Under the pieces are notes generated by a model, which ran no database searches, was not told the origin of the DNA, and saw only the letters and a list, made by a program, of their open reading frames with translations. Made by a program: the position numbers and the translations under genes. This document shows positions 1-10,774 of a stretch of 64,000 bases of DNA, piece by piece. Source of the stretch: Brienomyrus brachyistius (lineage: Eukaryota > Chordata > Actinopteri > Osteoglossiformes > Mormyridae). Where the stretch lies: assembly GCF_023856365.1 (NCBI RefSeq), contig NC_064542.1:20374863-20438862 (forward strand). The letters run 5' to 3'. Every line of letters starts with the position of its first letter. The first letter of the stretch is position 1.

Positions 1-67
1 GCTACCCAGACGCACATTCCAGAGTACAACGAGATTGTGGAAGATGGCTACAAATCATGACACGTAC

Positions 68-3000
68 GATGTGGCTCCACCATCATCATGGCCTCCTTCT
101 CTGACATGACCAGCTGACAGAATTGGTCCCCCACGTTGGCCAGGATGTACTTGGAGGTGTCCAGATCAAGGCCCTCCTGTGTTGCTGGGGAGGGCAGCCA
201 CAGCCCCATAGCGTGAGGATCACTCTGCTGGGGGCTCAGGAAGCCTTCCACTCGCAGGACTCCTTTGCGCGTGAATGCCAGCCTTGAAAGAAAGTCAGAG
301 GTTAAACTTAGCATTCAGGTTAAGGGCCTTGCTGAAGGGCCCGACAGAAACATTACTGCCGATCCCCAAACTGCCGAAGCTGCACACTGAAACACCCACA
401 GATTTATTAAACCCCACCCCCACCCGAGCTGGTCACCTGCGGAAGTGAAAGAAGCGACAGGCCACCGTGGAGTCGTCCTCGTCTGCGTCCTGTTCGCGGA
501 ACTTGCGGTAGCGCTCCAGACGGCACTCGCGGCACTTGTGGAGGTGTGGAGCAACATTGATACAGGAGCCGTCTTGCAGAAAGGCCTCGCCGGACTGCTT
601 CAGCCGACGCACCTTGGCGACATCCTTCAGCACGGACTGACCCACTGCTGCAATGGAGGGGGGCAGAGTGAGGGGAGAGCAGTGCATCTCAACAGAGCAG
701 GTGGGAAAAGCTTCACCATCAACCCATAAGATACGCGATTTGCACAGAAGCTCCAGTCTCCCAATCTGCACCTACTCTCCATCTCAGTGCCCCCCAAGCA
801 ACCAGAGCTCAATAACTCCCATTACCAGTTATAGACAAATATCCAACTTAGCCTTTGATCTGCTCCATGATTTTCCCAAACTGCTTTTCAGCATTACAAC
901 TCCAGTAGAATGCTCCCTTTGTTACAAGGAAGTTATACAAAGTTAACCGCACACATCAAAGACGATTACTGGCAAAAATGCAAACTTCCTTTCAAGCGTC
1001 ATCTGAAAACACTATTAAAGAGAATCATTGGATCTGGTTGACTGACAGGCGCCCTCCTACCTTTTAAAGGCTTGTTACGCGGTCGGCTCTTACTCGCCGT
1101 CTTGCCCTTGCTCTTGTCCATAGTCCGTTCGGTGGAGGTACCGTGGGGACCAGGGTTCTGGTCGTCGTCGAGCGCCTCTGCCTCGCTCAGATCTGAGAGG
1201 TCGCTATTGGTGCTGGAGTCGGAATCGCGCTTGGAGGGGTGGCCACGGTCTTCCAAGGGAAACTTCTGGGGCGAAGGTTCAAATGGCAGGGGCCGGTCCC
1301 CAGGGCCCCCAGCAACAGCGCTGAACAGTGAGGAGAAGCCCAAGGTTGGAGGGACCGGCACCTCAGCCTCTCCCGCTACCGCAGAACCTTCTTGACCTGC
1401 AGAGGTCCCAGTTTCCTCAGCACTAGGCCTGGGTGTGGGAAGGACCTCTTGGACCTCCGACGGAGGCTTCTGGGGCAGCGTAGAGATAGGGACGGATGAG
1501 ACAGGGGTCGAAGAGGGACCTGAAAACGGGGAGGGCAGTAGGCCTTTCGGAGGCTCGGACATGGTGAACAGGTTAGGTTTGGCCTCCAAAGGAATGCCGA
1601 GAGACTCCACAGGCCCCTTGACCACCCCCAGTGAGGGCAGGGGGCGAGGTGTGAGGCGGGGCGGAGGGAAGCCCACTAAAAGGGCTCTGAGGCAGCTTTT
1701 CAGCGGCAGCCAGGAAGGGGTTGCTGGGTTCCTCACGGTTGGACGGTTGCAGGAAAAGGTTCTTGTGTGTCTCCTGCGGCTGGCTGCTCGCCAGCAAGCC
1801 CAGGCCCCCCGTCACACCAGTAGGACCGCCACCAAGGGTCCCGGCACCCAGAGGTCCAACGGCGAGACTGGGACCTCTCAAAGGCCCAGAGCCCAGTCCA
1901 GGAACACCGCTTGCTGAGAAGGCGGGGGCCAGCTTGGGCGTGTCCTCAGCCCTGAATGGCTTGTTCAGCACCACGCCGTTACCGGCCAGCTGGGCCTCTG
2001 ATGCTTTGGGCTGATCTTTGAGAGGAGGCAGGGTACCAGTCTGCGTTGAGCCGAAGAGTCCCACTGTATTGGGGGTCAGCACAGTCTTCTTTGGGCTCTC
2101 GGAGCAGGTGGAGGACTTAAAGAGGGTGGGTGGCTCCTTGCCGAGGTTCTCTGATACAGCCGTGAAGTAGTTGGTGCCGGGTACCCCGTGGCTCGGGCTT
2201 TGCTTTTGAGCCATGCACTGGAAAAACAGGTTCTGAGACGAATCCGTCTCCGGCAAAGACTCCTCTTTGGCAGCGAACCCAAAGCCAAAAGGCCGGCTGT
2301 CCAGGGCTGTCGCCCCGTTGGTCTGAGCGGCAGTTTGAGGGCGAGTCTCCCCAAACACCGACGTGCCCAGAGGGTTGGACTGGGGCAGAAGGAATCCCGC
2401 TGCAGTCAGAAGGGGCGTCTTGGAGCTCTAGAACACAAATACACGAAAATGTATGTTATGAATCATAAAAAAAGTCAATCCATTTGCACCACAGTGCTTA
2501 ACTTAGCTGGTAAGATGGTGTAAAATACATTTAAAAGATCTATTAGGTAAACTCCAAATTTGTCCTTGACAACTACGACACCTACTGATCAAAACTGACA
2601 TTAAATTAGACACAGACACACTGATATTACTGACCTCTGCAGTGTGTGTCCCCGCCCACGTTGGAGGCTTTTGACTAAAGCCTAGGGTGGTGGCAGTACT
2701 TGTAATACTAGGTGCGCTTCCTTCAGGCAAGACGCGGGCCGCGGTGCTGACCGGAGACGGAGCAGCTGTGGCACTGGAGAACCCAGTCAGAAGCCCATCT
2801 TTCTCCCTTTCAGGCCCCAGGGCCGGGGCAGTCTTAGTGGAGGCGGCCGGGACAAGGCTGGGCATCTGACCCAGGGAAGGAAAGGACGTGTTGGAGAAAG
2901 GGGAAGGGGCCGGTCTAAGAGGGGGCGGGGTGGAGACGCAAGGGGCCGGCAGGTAGCCGGGACCCACACGGTCCTGCGAAACCGGCGTCCGTCCATTTTC

Positions 3001-6000
3001 CTTGGCATAGGCGGAGAAAGGGAAGCCAGGCTGACCCGGGGTGGGTACGGGGGCAAGGTTCGGGGAGGTCTGACCGTGTCCGCAAGCCATCTCCCGTCGC
3101 AGCAGTGCTGCTATTGGCCACGGCAACTACTTCATCCACAGATACGCCGGACGCGCTGCCATTCTGGCTGTCGGCGCCACCTTCGCCCTTGAAACGCTTC
3201 AGATTGGCATCGCCGTCACTTTCCGACGCGTTCCTCCTCCGGCGCCCTGCTTCGCACTTGCCCCCATCGCTCTCCTTCCGCCGCCTGCCAGCATTCCCTG
3301 CCTGACCCTGCGGAGGAGGAAGAGGCGGTGGAGTGACGGCAGCGGTGAAGCGGGGGACAAAGCACCGTTTTCCCAGTAGGCGCCCTCACCATGTCATCTT
3401 CAGCCAGCATAACGTGAATCACTCTCGGGTCCACCACCTGCGTCTCCCCGCTCTGCAGGACCGGGATGGGAGGTTAGCGCCAAAAACCGTCAAACAAATA
3501 AATGCTCCAGGAGTCGCAATGAAAAAAAAAGTCAGCAGGTCTCCGTTTCTCTTGCTGACTAAGTGACCAGAGGCTGTGCTGCTGAACAGGTGCACATCAC
3601 CACCCACAACAAACTATTTTTCTCCATAACTAAGCAACACTGGAATGCCTCTAAGGCTCTCCAACTTTTATCAGCAGGTTTTTCCTCAATAAACTCACAT
3701 TTTAATAAGCATGTTCAGACGCACTGCCAACCCTGACATCATATTTGTCCATTGATTCTCCTACAGAATCGCTTACAGCAAAGACAGTCATCACTTAGCC
3801 AGTCACACTCTTATGCAGATTTTTTTTAAAAAGCCATTGAAAGTCATGGAGGTTTCTGAATGCCTTTCTGCAGGACTAATGAATGCTTTGTTTATCTGAG
3901 GAACACCACTCACATTCTCACACCAATCACAAAAAAACAAATTACCACAATCATAATCAATTTGATGTTCATGCATACAAAAATGGTAGGCATCACATAG
4001 GGATTAGAGCATATGCAAGTGGAAGATCTGTGAGGACAGGCACACACCTGATCCATGATGATCTCCATGATGTGGGACAGGGGGTCGTGATGGGAAACCA
4101 GACCCTGAGCCCAGGACTCCTCAAACTCCAGCTGGTACACTCGAACTTGGCGACCCTGGATGGTGTAGGAGCCTGAAAGACACACAGAAGAATTAACCAG
4201 ACCTGCTTTCAGTCACCAGCCACCCAAGTGCATCCTGGAGAAAGTGAAAAGGCCAAGAGGCAAGGAAAAGAAATGAAAACATGAGCAGGGCAGAACAAGG
4301 AGGACCATAACCCTCAAAGTCACCAGGCCAGTCCACCAGGTGTCCCGCTGTGCAGGAAGATAAAACGCAAAGATCTTTCAGGACAAGAAGCTCCCTAAAT
4401 GTAATGTCAACGGTACCCACCCTTCCTCAGAATTTCCTGTAGCTCAAAGTCAGTGCGCCAGGAGCCGATGGCAGCCTGGACAGAGGGCTGATCCTGCAGA
4501 ATGTTCTGCCTCAGGTCCTTCTCCACCTGAAAGTGCCATCACACTCTGCTTGACACTCGCAAAGAAAAAAAAAAAAAAAAAAAAAAAAAAACACAAAGAT
4601 CCAACGGAACACAACAATAAAAAAAAAAAAAAAAAGAAAAAAAACCCTAACAATAACGGTGACACCACAGTGCGCAAGGTCTTTCTGTTAGCGGTGCTGT
4701 ACCTCAAACACCTGCAGCGTGGTACCATCCGGGAGAAATGCAAGGGACCTGCTTCCAAAAAACTCCACAGGAACAAGGGACCCCAAACCCACTCGGTCCA
4801 CCAGGGGCTGGAAAGCCTGGAGGAAGAATCCAGAAACAGGTTAATGATCATTTTGTAAAAATGTTTCGTTTTAAGGGAATAAGTATGCTAGACACCAGCC
4901 AATACAGCAGACTTGGGAATAACCATCCATCACAGACGACACTCACGCTGACCGCGTGACCCAAACAACGTGCCAGCAGAGAGGGGCCGGGTGACCGTCA
5001 ACCTCTCTCTGGATGCTAACACACTTCACTGCAGCCTAGCTGCACACACTTATTCTGTTTCCAGTCCCTCACATCAAAACAGTTAAATAGAATAAGAAAA
5101 TGCACAATAAGAGATCGTGCCGTTTTGGTCTGAAGTTAGTTAGATATGGAGACCCAGAACACTGGATGAGTTACCTCATTTTCCATGTACTAATAATATA
5201 ATTTATCCTAGCATGACGGCAGTGAACAGGTATGTGTAAAATGGCATCAATGCCTGACTGGACCTCCTTCAGTTCCAAACGATCCCCCCCCCCCCCCCCC
5301 CCAAAAAAAAAAACACTCCATGTACTGACCAGTGCAGGCCAAGCAGAGACTGGGTTCACTCCACTCCCCGGGAGGTTAGGGTCACTGCGGGCAGCCCACA
5401 CGATGGAGCTTTCCACCAAAATGGCTCGCACCTCATCCCCGTACAGCTGCACCCAGGAGCGACGTCGCCAAGGGCACTCTTCAAACTCCACGAACACCTG
5501 GAGGAGAGAGATTCCAGCTCACACAAAGGCCGCTCACTCTTGTCACCGAGCCAGAGCACGCTACACTGATGCAGCAGTGAACAAAAGACAGATGGACAAA
5601 TGTCGCAATACTCCAGACCCACAAAAGGCACCCAAAACAATCCCTTCACACCCTTCCCAGCTTTCAACAAACTGGAGCGGAGGAGTTGAAGCTTTCACCC
5701 AAGGTCAGGGATATGAGTAAAGCCAACTATCCAGCACCCTGCATGAGTACTAACAGGTCGATTCAGGCGGTCCGGACTCAAAGGCACGTCCACTCGCGTC
5801 CCATCTCCCCGGAGATCGCAAACCTCGCCTGACACGCGATACCCCGGCGAACAAATGCGCATCCAAGACGCAGATGCAGCGAGGATATTTCCAGGAGCAT
5901 CCTCTGCGCGACCCTTAATCCTAACATTCAACTTCAGCCCCACCGCACCGTGCAACATCGAGGAAACGCCTCTGCCTGCACGTAGGAGATGGCACTGTTC

Positions 6001-6920
6001 GGAGGGTGTGCAGACGTCTTACAACCCACATTAAAATATCAATAGTGCAAAGATAATAGCCACATGCATGGGTGCATGCCACTAATGCGAAAACATATTA
6101 AAAAAGCAAATTCACAAACGTGCAAAAGTATTTCTAAATGCGTGCAAAAATTATATATAATTAATAACATCAAATGACTACTTAATTAACGGTAACTTAT
6201 AACTTTAAGAAAATATTTGTTTATTTATTTTTATATATATGGCGTAAATTTATGTTTTGTTTTTTTTTATTTTCCAAGACCTGCGTCGCCTTGTAGTTTA
6301 CAGCGCTTTTCGCCGACAGCTCCGTTTGACTTACGGGAGACACTAGGAGCACTTCGGTTTTAAAACATCAGCAAAAAAATCGCATTACAAGCCGCAGGAG
6401 TGGAAATGCTCCATTTAAAGCCCCCCTGGTTGCCCCCGGGACGCTGCCTGCCATCTCCGTGCAGCTGGTCACGTCACTGCCTGCCATCAATAGACCGGGC
6501 CCAAAGCCGCGGTCTCCAGTGCGAGGCTGAGGCTGCCGAAGCCTCTTCCAGCACAAAAGCGACCGGCCGCCCCCCCCCCCCCCCGCCTGCCTGCCGGCCC
6601 GCCCGAATCGTGCAACCTGAGCACCGTGTCGGGTGATTCCGCTCGCGGATCGCGCTTCCTCCTCTTCCGCTTCGCACCGGCTAGCAAAGCCTGTCCATCC
6701 GCTTGTAAACACTGACCGTTAGCCTCGCCGCCGCCGTCCCCTCTGCGCCGCTCACCTCCACCCCCGGGCTGGCCAAGCCGACCACGCTAACCGCTCGGAC
6801 AGTCCCACGGAGCCACTCGCGCGTCCAGACGGCCCGATCCGCTTCGGGTCCCACGGCGGAGCCCGCGTCTCCGAGGAGCAGCAGCAAGCGCTTTCCCACC
6901 AAGCCCAGAGAGTCCCCCAT
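68..6920 (-). CDS. kdm3b: Lysine demethylase 3B (JMJD1B), N-terminal part only
   Basis: KDM3B removes mono- and dimethyl marks from histone H3 lysine 9 in the nucleus. Ten coding exons are present on the minus strand: 6756-6920, 5330-5497, 4703-4816, 4421-4526, 4048-4172, 3390-3452, 2635-3307, 1061-2427, 437-647 and 68-282. All have GT/AG borders and matching phases. The protein starts [18 protein letters not shown]. Family-typical stretches follow: [34 protein letters not shown], a basic RRRR patch, [53 protein letters not shown] and [12 protein letters not shown]. The last complete exon ends in [11 protein letters not shown], just before the zinc finger, so the finger and catalytic JmjC domain lie off the left edge. 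Two exons (2635-3307 and 1061-2427) each hold one extra base relative to an open frame. The 82-bp intron 3308-3389 is very short. The match to KDM3B is better than to KDM3A or JMJD1C. Confidence 0.95.
4563..4635. repeat. Paired poly-A tracts in a kdm3b intron
   Basis: Two long A runs (about 4563-4591 and 4619-4635) lie between kdm3b exons 3 and 4. On the transcribed strand they are poly-U. Run lengths are likely polymorphic and error-prone in assembly. Confidence 0.8.
5283..5311. repeat. Poly-C then poly-A run beside a kdm3b exon
   Basis: A run of about 19 C followed by about 11 A sits some 20 bp outside the 3' edge of kdm3b exon 2 (5330-5497), inside the intron. A second C run of about 14 lies at 6571-6584 in intron 1. 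Such runs are prone to length errors. Confidence 0.85.
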
Positions 6921-7260
6921 ATTGCCTGGCCAGCAAGAACAACTTCCTCACTGGACAACTCCGATGTACTTACAAAGGCCGTGATAAATAATAATAATAT
7001 TAAGAAAAGAAACGAGCGAGGCGCTCGTGGGGACTCCCAACCCAGTCGCTTCAAGAAATACGTGACAGCGGCGTTAAAATGTTATTGTTCACAATGCAAC
7101 AGTCCCGCTCCGTCCGCCATTTAGCCCTGCAACAATCAAACGCTCCCCTTACTGCGGAGTTCAAATACTCGGCGCGTGCTTGCAGGGCGCGCAGCGACTC
7201 CTGTCTGCCGCAGCGCGGCATTGCACCCCACACCAAAGAAGTGCTCCGCAAGGCTGACAA
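6921..7260 (-). promoter_or_regulatory. Probable kdm3b promoter and 5' UTR
   Basis: This stretch lies directly upstream of the kdm3b start codon. GC and CpG content is raised from about 6400 across exon 1 to about 7240, then falls sharply into AT-rich DNA. On the minus strand 7112-7122 reads AAATGGCGGAC, close to the YY1 consensus, which often sits near the start site of TATA-less promoters. No TATA box was seen. The transcription start is not located; this call rests on position and composition. Confidence 0.5.
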
Positions 7261-7630
7261 GCTACTTCAAAGTCCTTTCTTATCGATATAATCAGACAGT
7301 TATAGCTACAGATTATATCTATTTCATATCTATGCCATGTACATTATTAGTCCATATGTACAGGTTATTTGAATATATAATCGGTATAATTCATACAAAT
7401 ATAATGGTATTCTATCTCTGTTACCCCTATGCAAGACAAGCAGGTATAGAAGATAGATGGTCAATCCATCATACCATAAATTGGATTTCCAAATATACTT
7501 GTGAAATTCTCCAGATAAGAATAGTACAGGTTTCCTGTCTAATGGAGTCATGGCTCAGATATCACATTCTCATGTCTTTTTTAGTTCTATATCCTATGGA
7601 GGTCATATGAAGTAGGGAGAAGTATTGTTA
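7261..7630. other. AT-rich spacer, nothing recognised
   Basis: This stretch is AT-rich, has no ORF with family character, and shows no repeat terminus. It separates the kdm3b promoter from the LINE remnant. Confidence 0.5.
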
Positions 7631-7639
7631 CATCGCTGA

Positions 7640-10198
7640 TGACCCACAACTGCACAGCAATGCACAGCTCAAACCACATCGTCAAGTGTGCTGATGACAA
7701 AACCATGGTGGGTCTGATCAGTGGGAACGACGAAGCGACAGAGAGAGGAGGTGCATTGACTAATGGACTGGTGTGGGACCAACAACCTGTCTCTGAATGT
7801 GAACAAAACAAAGGAGATGTTTGCTGACTTCAGTAGGGCCCGACGTGACCACTTCTCGCTTAACATCGATGGATCTTCAGTGAAGATCCTTGGTGTTGAC
7901 ATTATGGAGAACCTCATGTGGACCCTCAAAACCAGCTCCATCACCAAGAAAGTCCAACAGCATCTCTATTTCCTGCACTATGTTTTACAGAGGAACTATA
8001 GAGAGTACCCTGCGTAGCTGCATCGCGGCCCCGGTACGGGACCATAGAGGAGTACCCTGCGTAGCTGCATCGCGGCCCCAATACGGGACCATAGAGGAGT
8101 ACCCTGCGTAGCTGCATCGCAGCCCGGTACGGGACCATAGACAGTACCCTGCGTAGCTGCATCGCGGCCCCGGTACGGGACCATAGAGAGTACCCTGCGT
8201 AGCTACATCGCGGCTCGGAATGAGACCATAGAGAGTACCCTGCGTAGGTGCATCGCGGCTCCGGTACGGGACCATAGAGAGTACCCTGCGTAGGTGCATC
8301 GCGGCTCGGAACGAGACCATAGAGAGTACCCTGCGTAGGTGCATCGCGGCTCCGGTACGGGACCATAGAGAGTACCCTGCGTAGGTGCATCGCGGCCCCG
8401 GTACGGGACCATAGAGAGTACCCTGCGTAGCTGCATCGCGGCCCCGGTACGGGACCATAGACAGTACCCTGCGTAGCTGCATCGCGGCCCCGGTACGGGA
8501 CCATAGACAGTACCCTGCGTAGCTGCATCGCGGCCCCGGTACGGGACCATAGACAGTACCCTGCGTAGCTGCATCGCGGCCCCGGTACGGGACCATAGAC
8601 AGTACCCTGCGTAGCTGCATCGCGGCCCCGGTACGGGACCATAGACAGTACCCTGCGTAGCTGCATCGCGGCCCCGGTACGGGACCATAGAGAGTACCCT
8701 GCGTAGCTACATCGCGGCTCGGAATGAGACCATAGAGAGTACCCTGCGTAGGTGCATCGCGGCTCCGGTACGGGACCATAGAGAGTACCCTGCGTAGGTG
8801 CATCGCGGCTCCGGTACGGGACCATAGAGAGTACCCTGCGTAGCTGCATCGCGGCCCCGGTACGGGACCATAGACAGTACCCTGCGTAGCTGCATCGCGG
8901 CTCGGTACGGGACCATAGACAGTACCCTGCGTAGCTGCATCGCGGCCCCGGTACGGGACCATAGACAGTACCCTGCGTAGCTGCATCGCGGCTCGGTACG
9001 GGACCATAGATAGTACCCTGCGTAGCTACATCGCGGCTCGGTACGGGACCATAGACAGTACCCTGCGTAGCTGCATCGCGGCTCGGTACGGGACCATAGA
9101 CAGTACCCTGCGTAGCTGCATCGCGGCTCGGTACGGGACCATAGACAGTACCCTGCGTAGCTACATCGCGGCTCGGTACGGGACCATAGACAGTACCCTG
9201 CGTAGCTGCATCGCGGCCCCGGTACGGGACCATAGACAGTACCCTGCGTAGCTACATCGCGGCTCGGTACGGGACCATAGACAGTACCCTGCGTAGCTAC
9301 ATCGCGGCTCGGAATGAGACCATAGAGAGTACCCTGCGTAGCTACATCGCGGCTCGGAATGAGACCATAGAGAGTACCCTGCGTAGCTACATCGCGGCTC
9401 GGTACGGGACCATAGACAGTACCCTGCGTAGCTGCATCGCGGCCCCGGTACGGGACCATAGACAGTACCCTGCGTAGCTGCATCGCGGCTCGGTACGGGA
9501 CCATAGACAGTACCCTGCGTAGCTGCATCGCGGCCCCGGTACGGGACCATAGACAGTACCCTGCGTAGCTGCATCGTGGCTGGGTACAGGAATTGCTCTG
9601 CTTCAGAACGCAAAACCCTACAGAGGATACTGAGGACAGCAGAAAAGATCATCGGTTTCCCTCCCCACTCTCATTTACATGTCATGCTACATCTGCAGAG
9701 CCACCAGCATTGTGAATGAACCCACACGCCCCTCCCACACCCTCTTTTCCCTCCTTCTGTCTGGCAAAAGGTTCCGTAGTACACAGGCCTTCACTGCCAG
9801 GATGGGAAACAGTTTCTTCCCTCAGGCCATCAGACTTCTGAATCAGAATTGAATCACAAACTGCATTTCATATGCCATTTGTTATACACTGCACTTTCTC
9901 TGTCCTGCTACTATTGTTCCCATTTTATTACTTATTGCTCTCTTGCTGCTAAAAATACAGAATATGCCATAATACTGTATCTGCAATAATACTATTTATT
10001 CAACTGTCCATTAAGACCAGCACAGTTACTACTGTCGACTGCACTGTACGTTGTCTTGAGCAGTAAACTGCACATGTATAGTCTTGTGTTGTTTCTGTCC
10101 TTTTGTTCTTTGTGCACCTTGGCCCTGGAGGAACAATGTCTCATTTCACCAGATACTGTGTATGTGGTTGAAATGACAAATAAACCTACTTGACTTGA
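7640..10198 (+). mobile_element. L2/Rex-like LINE remnant, interrupted by a minisatellite
   Basis: This is the 3' part of a non-LTR retrotransposon on the plus strand. At 7640-7990 a broken reading frame encodes reverse-transcriptase palm sequence: KCADDKTMVGLI (the usual YADD box read as CADD), NNLSLNVNKTKE, then KILGVDI and KKVQQHLYFL. At 9555-9860 the frame resumes with TLRSCIVAGYRNCSASERK, KTLQRILRTAEKIIGF, then LLLSGKRFRSTQAF and NSFFPQAIRLLNQN before a stop. That is the standard C-terminal end of this LINE class. A 3' UTR follows, ending in an AATAAA-type motif and CTTGACTTGA repeats near 10198. Several frameshifts make it inactive. The 7990-9575 interval is replaced by a tandem array. 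Confidence 0.85.
7990..9575. repeat. 45/46-bp minisatellite, about 35 units
   Basis: The array is made of units of mostly 45 or 46 bp. The unit core is ACCCTGCGTAGCTGCATCGC followed by GGCCCCGGTACGGGACCATA and GAGAGT or GACAGT. The variants are ordered: GCTGCATCGCGGCCCC, GCTACATCGCGGCTC with GGTACGGG, GCTACATCGCGGCTC with GGAATGAG, and GGTGCATCGCGGCTCC. Some pairs recur together (8200-8300 and 8705-8830), which suggests block duplication. Each unit has four or five CpGs. On the plus strand the unit reads TIESTLRSCIAA, a piece of the surrounding LINE reverse transcriptase, so the array arose in place. The unit count is an estimate from array length. Confidence 0.92.
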
Positions 10199-10539
10199 CT
10201 ACTAGTTCTGTAACAATTTGAGACACTTTTCCCCTCTACCTGACACACTGGGCTGTCGGCCTATCCTGGTGACGGTCACAGAAGACCCAGGGTTGGATTG
10301 TGATTGGAAATCCACCCTGATGTTTGGGGTCCCCCAACATATATACACATCGGCCCACTGGAAAAATGCCTCATACATCGAATGACCAGTCCAGCCCTGA
10401 TCGTAAGACACGTACACACTACTGGCAATTTAGCCATTTCAGCCTGACTATTTGTAGACTTTGAGACAATACCCACATGACACAATGAGAAAATACAAAC
10501 ACCACAACCAAACATAGATTATGCATCTATATCTTTGTG

Positions 10540-10735
10540 AGGACTCTCCATTCATTTCTATTAGCACAACCCTAATCCAAACAATGACAACCCTAACCCC
10601 CACCTAGCCATATCCATAACCATAAGTAACCAAACAAAATACAAGACCAGACAAATGTCCCCACGAGGTAAAAAGTGTCAGGTTATTATTTCATTGTGGA
10701 TAGATTTGGTCCCCACAATGAAGTATATCCAAACA
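10540..10735. repeat. Dispersed GTCCCCACAATG repeat, copy 1
   Basis: This copy holds a CCCTAACC-rich part, then AACCATAAGTAACCAAACAA, then a degraded inverted pair built on CATTGTGG and GGTCCCCACAATG. The same order of motifs occurs at 18480-18660 and 42945-43140. It is a fish-type dispersed repeat that I cannot classify further. Confidence 0.6.
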
Positions 10736-10774
10736 GACATACAAACACACAGGAAGGTTAAGATTCGATCCCCT

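Noticed and set aside
2503..2634. Extension of the kdm3b frame beyond 2635
   Set aside because: A good splice donor (CAGAG|GTCAGT) ends the exon and the next exon joins in phase at 2427.
7941..9652. Minus-strand ORFs of up to 430 codons resembling a secreted repeat protein
   Set aside because: They are products of a 45/46-bp tandem repeat without stops in any minus frame; the true origin is LINE sequence on the plus strand.
10560..10620. CCCTAACC-like stretches suggesting interstitial telomere repeats
   Set aside because: They are short, irregular and part of a dispersed repeat found three times in the window.
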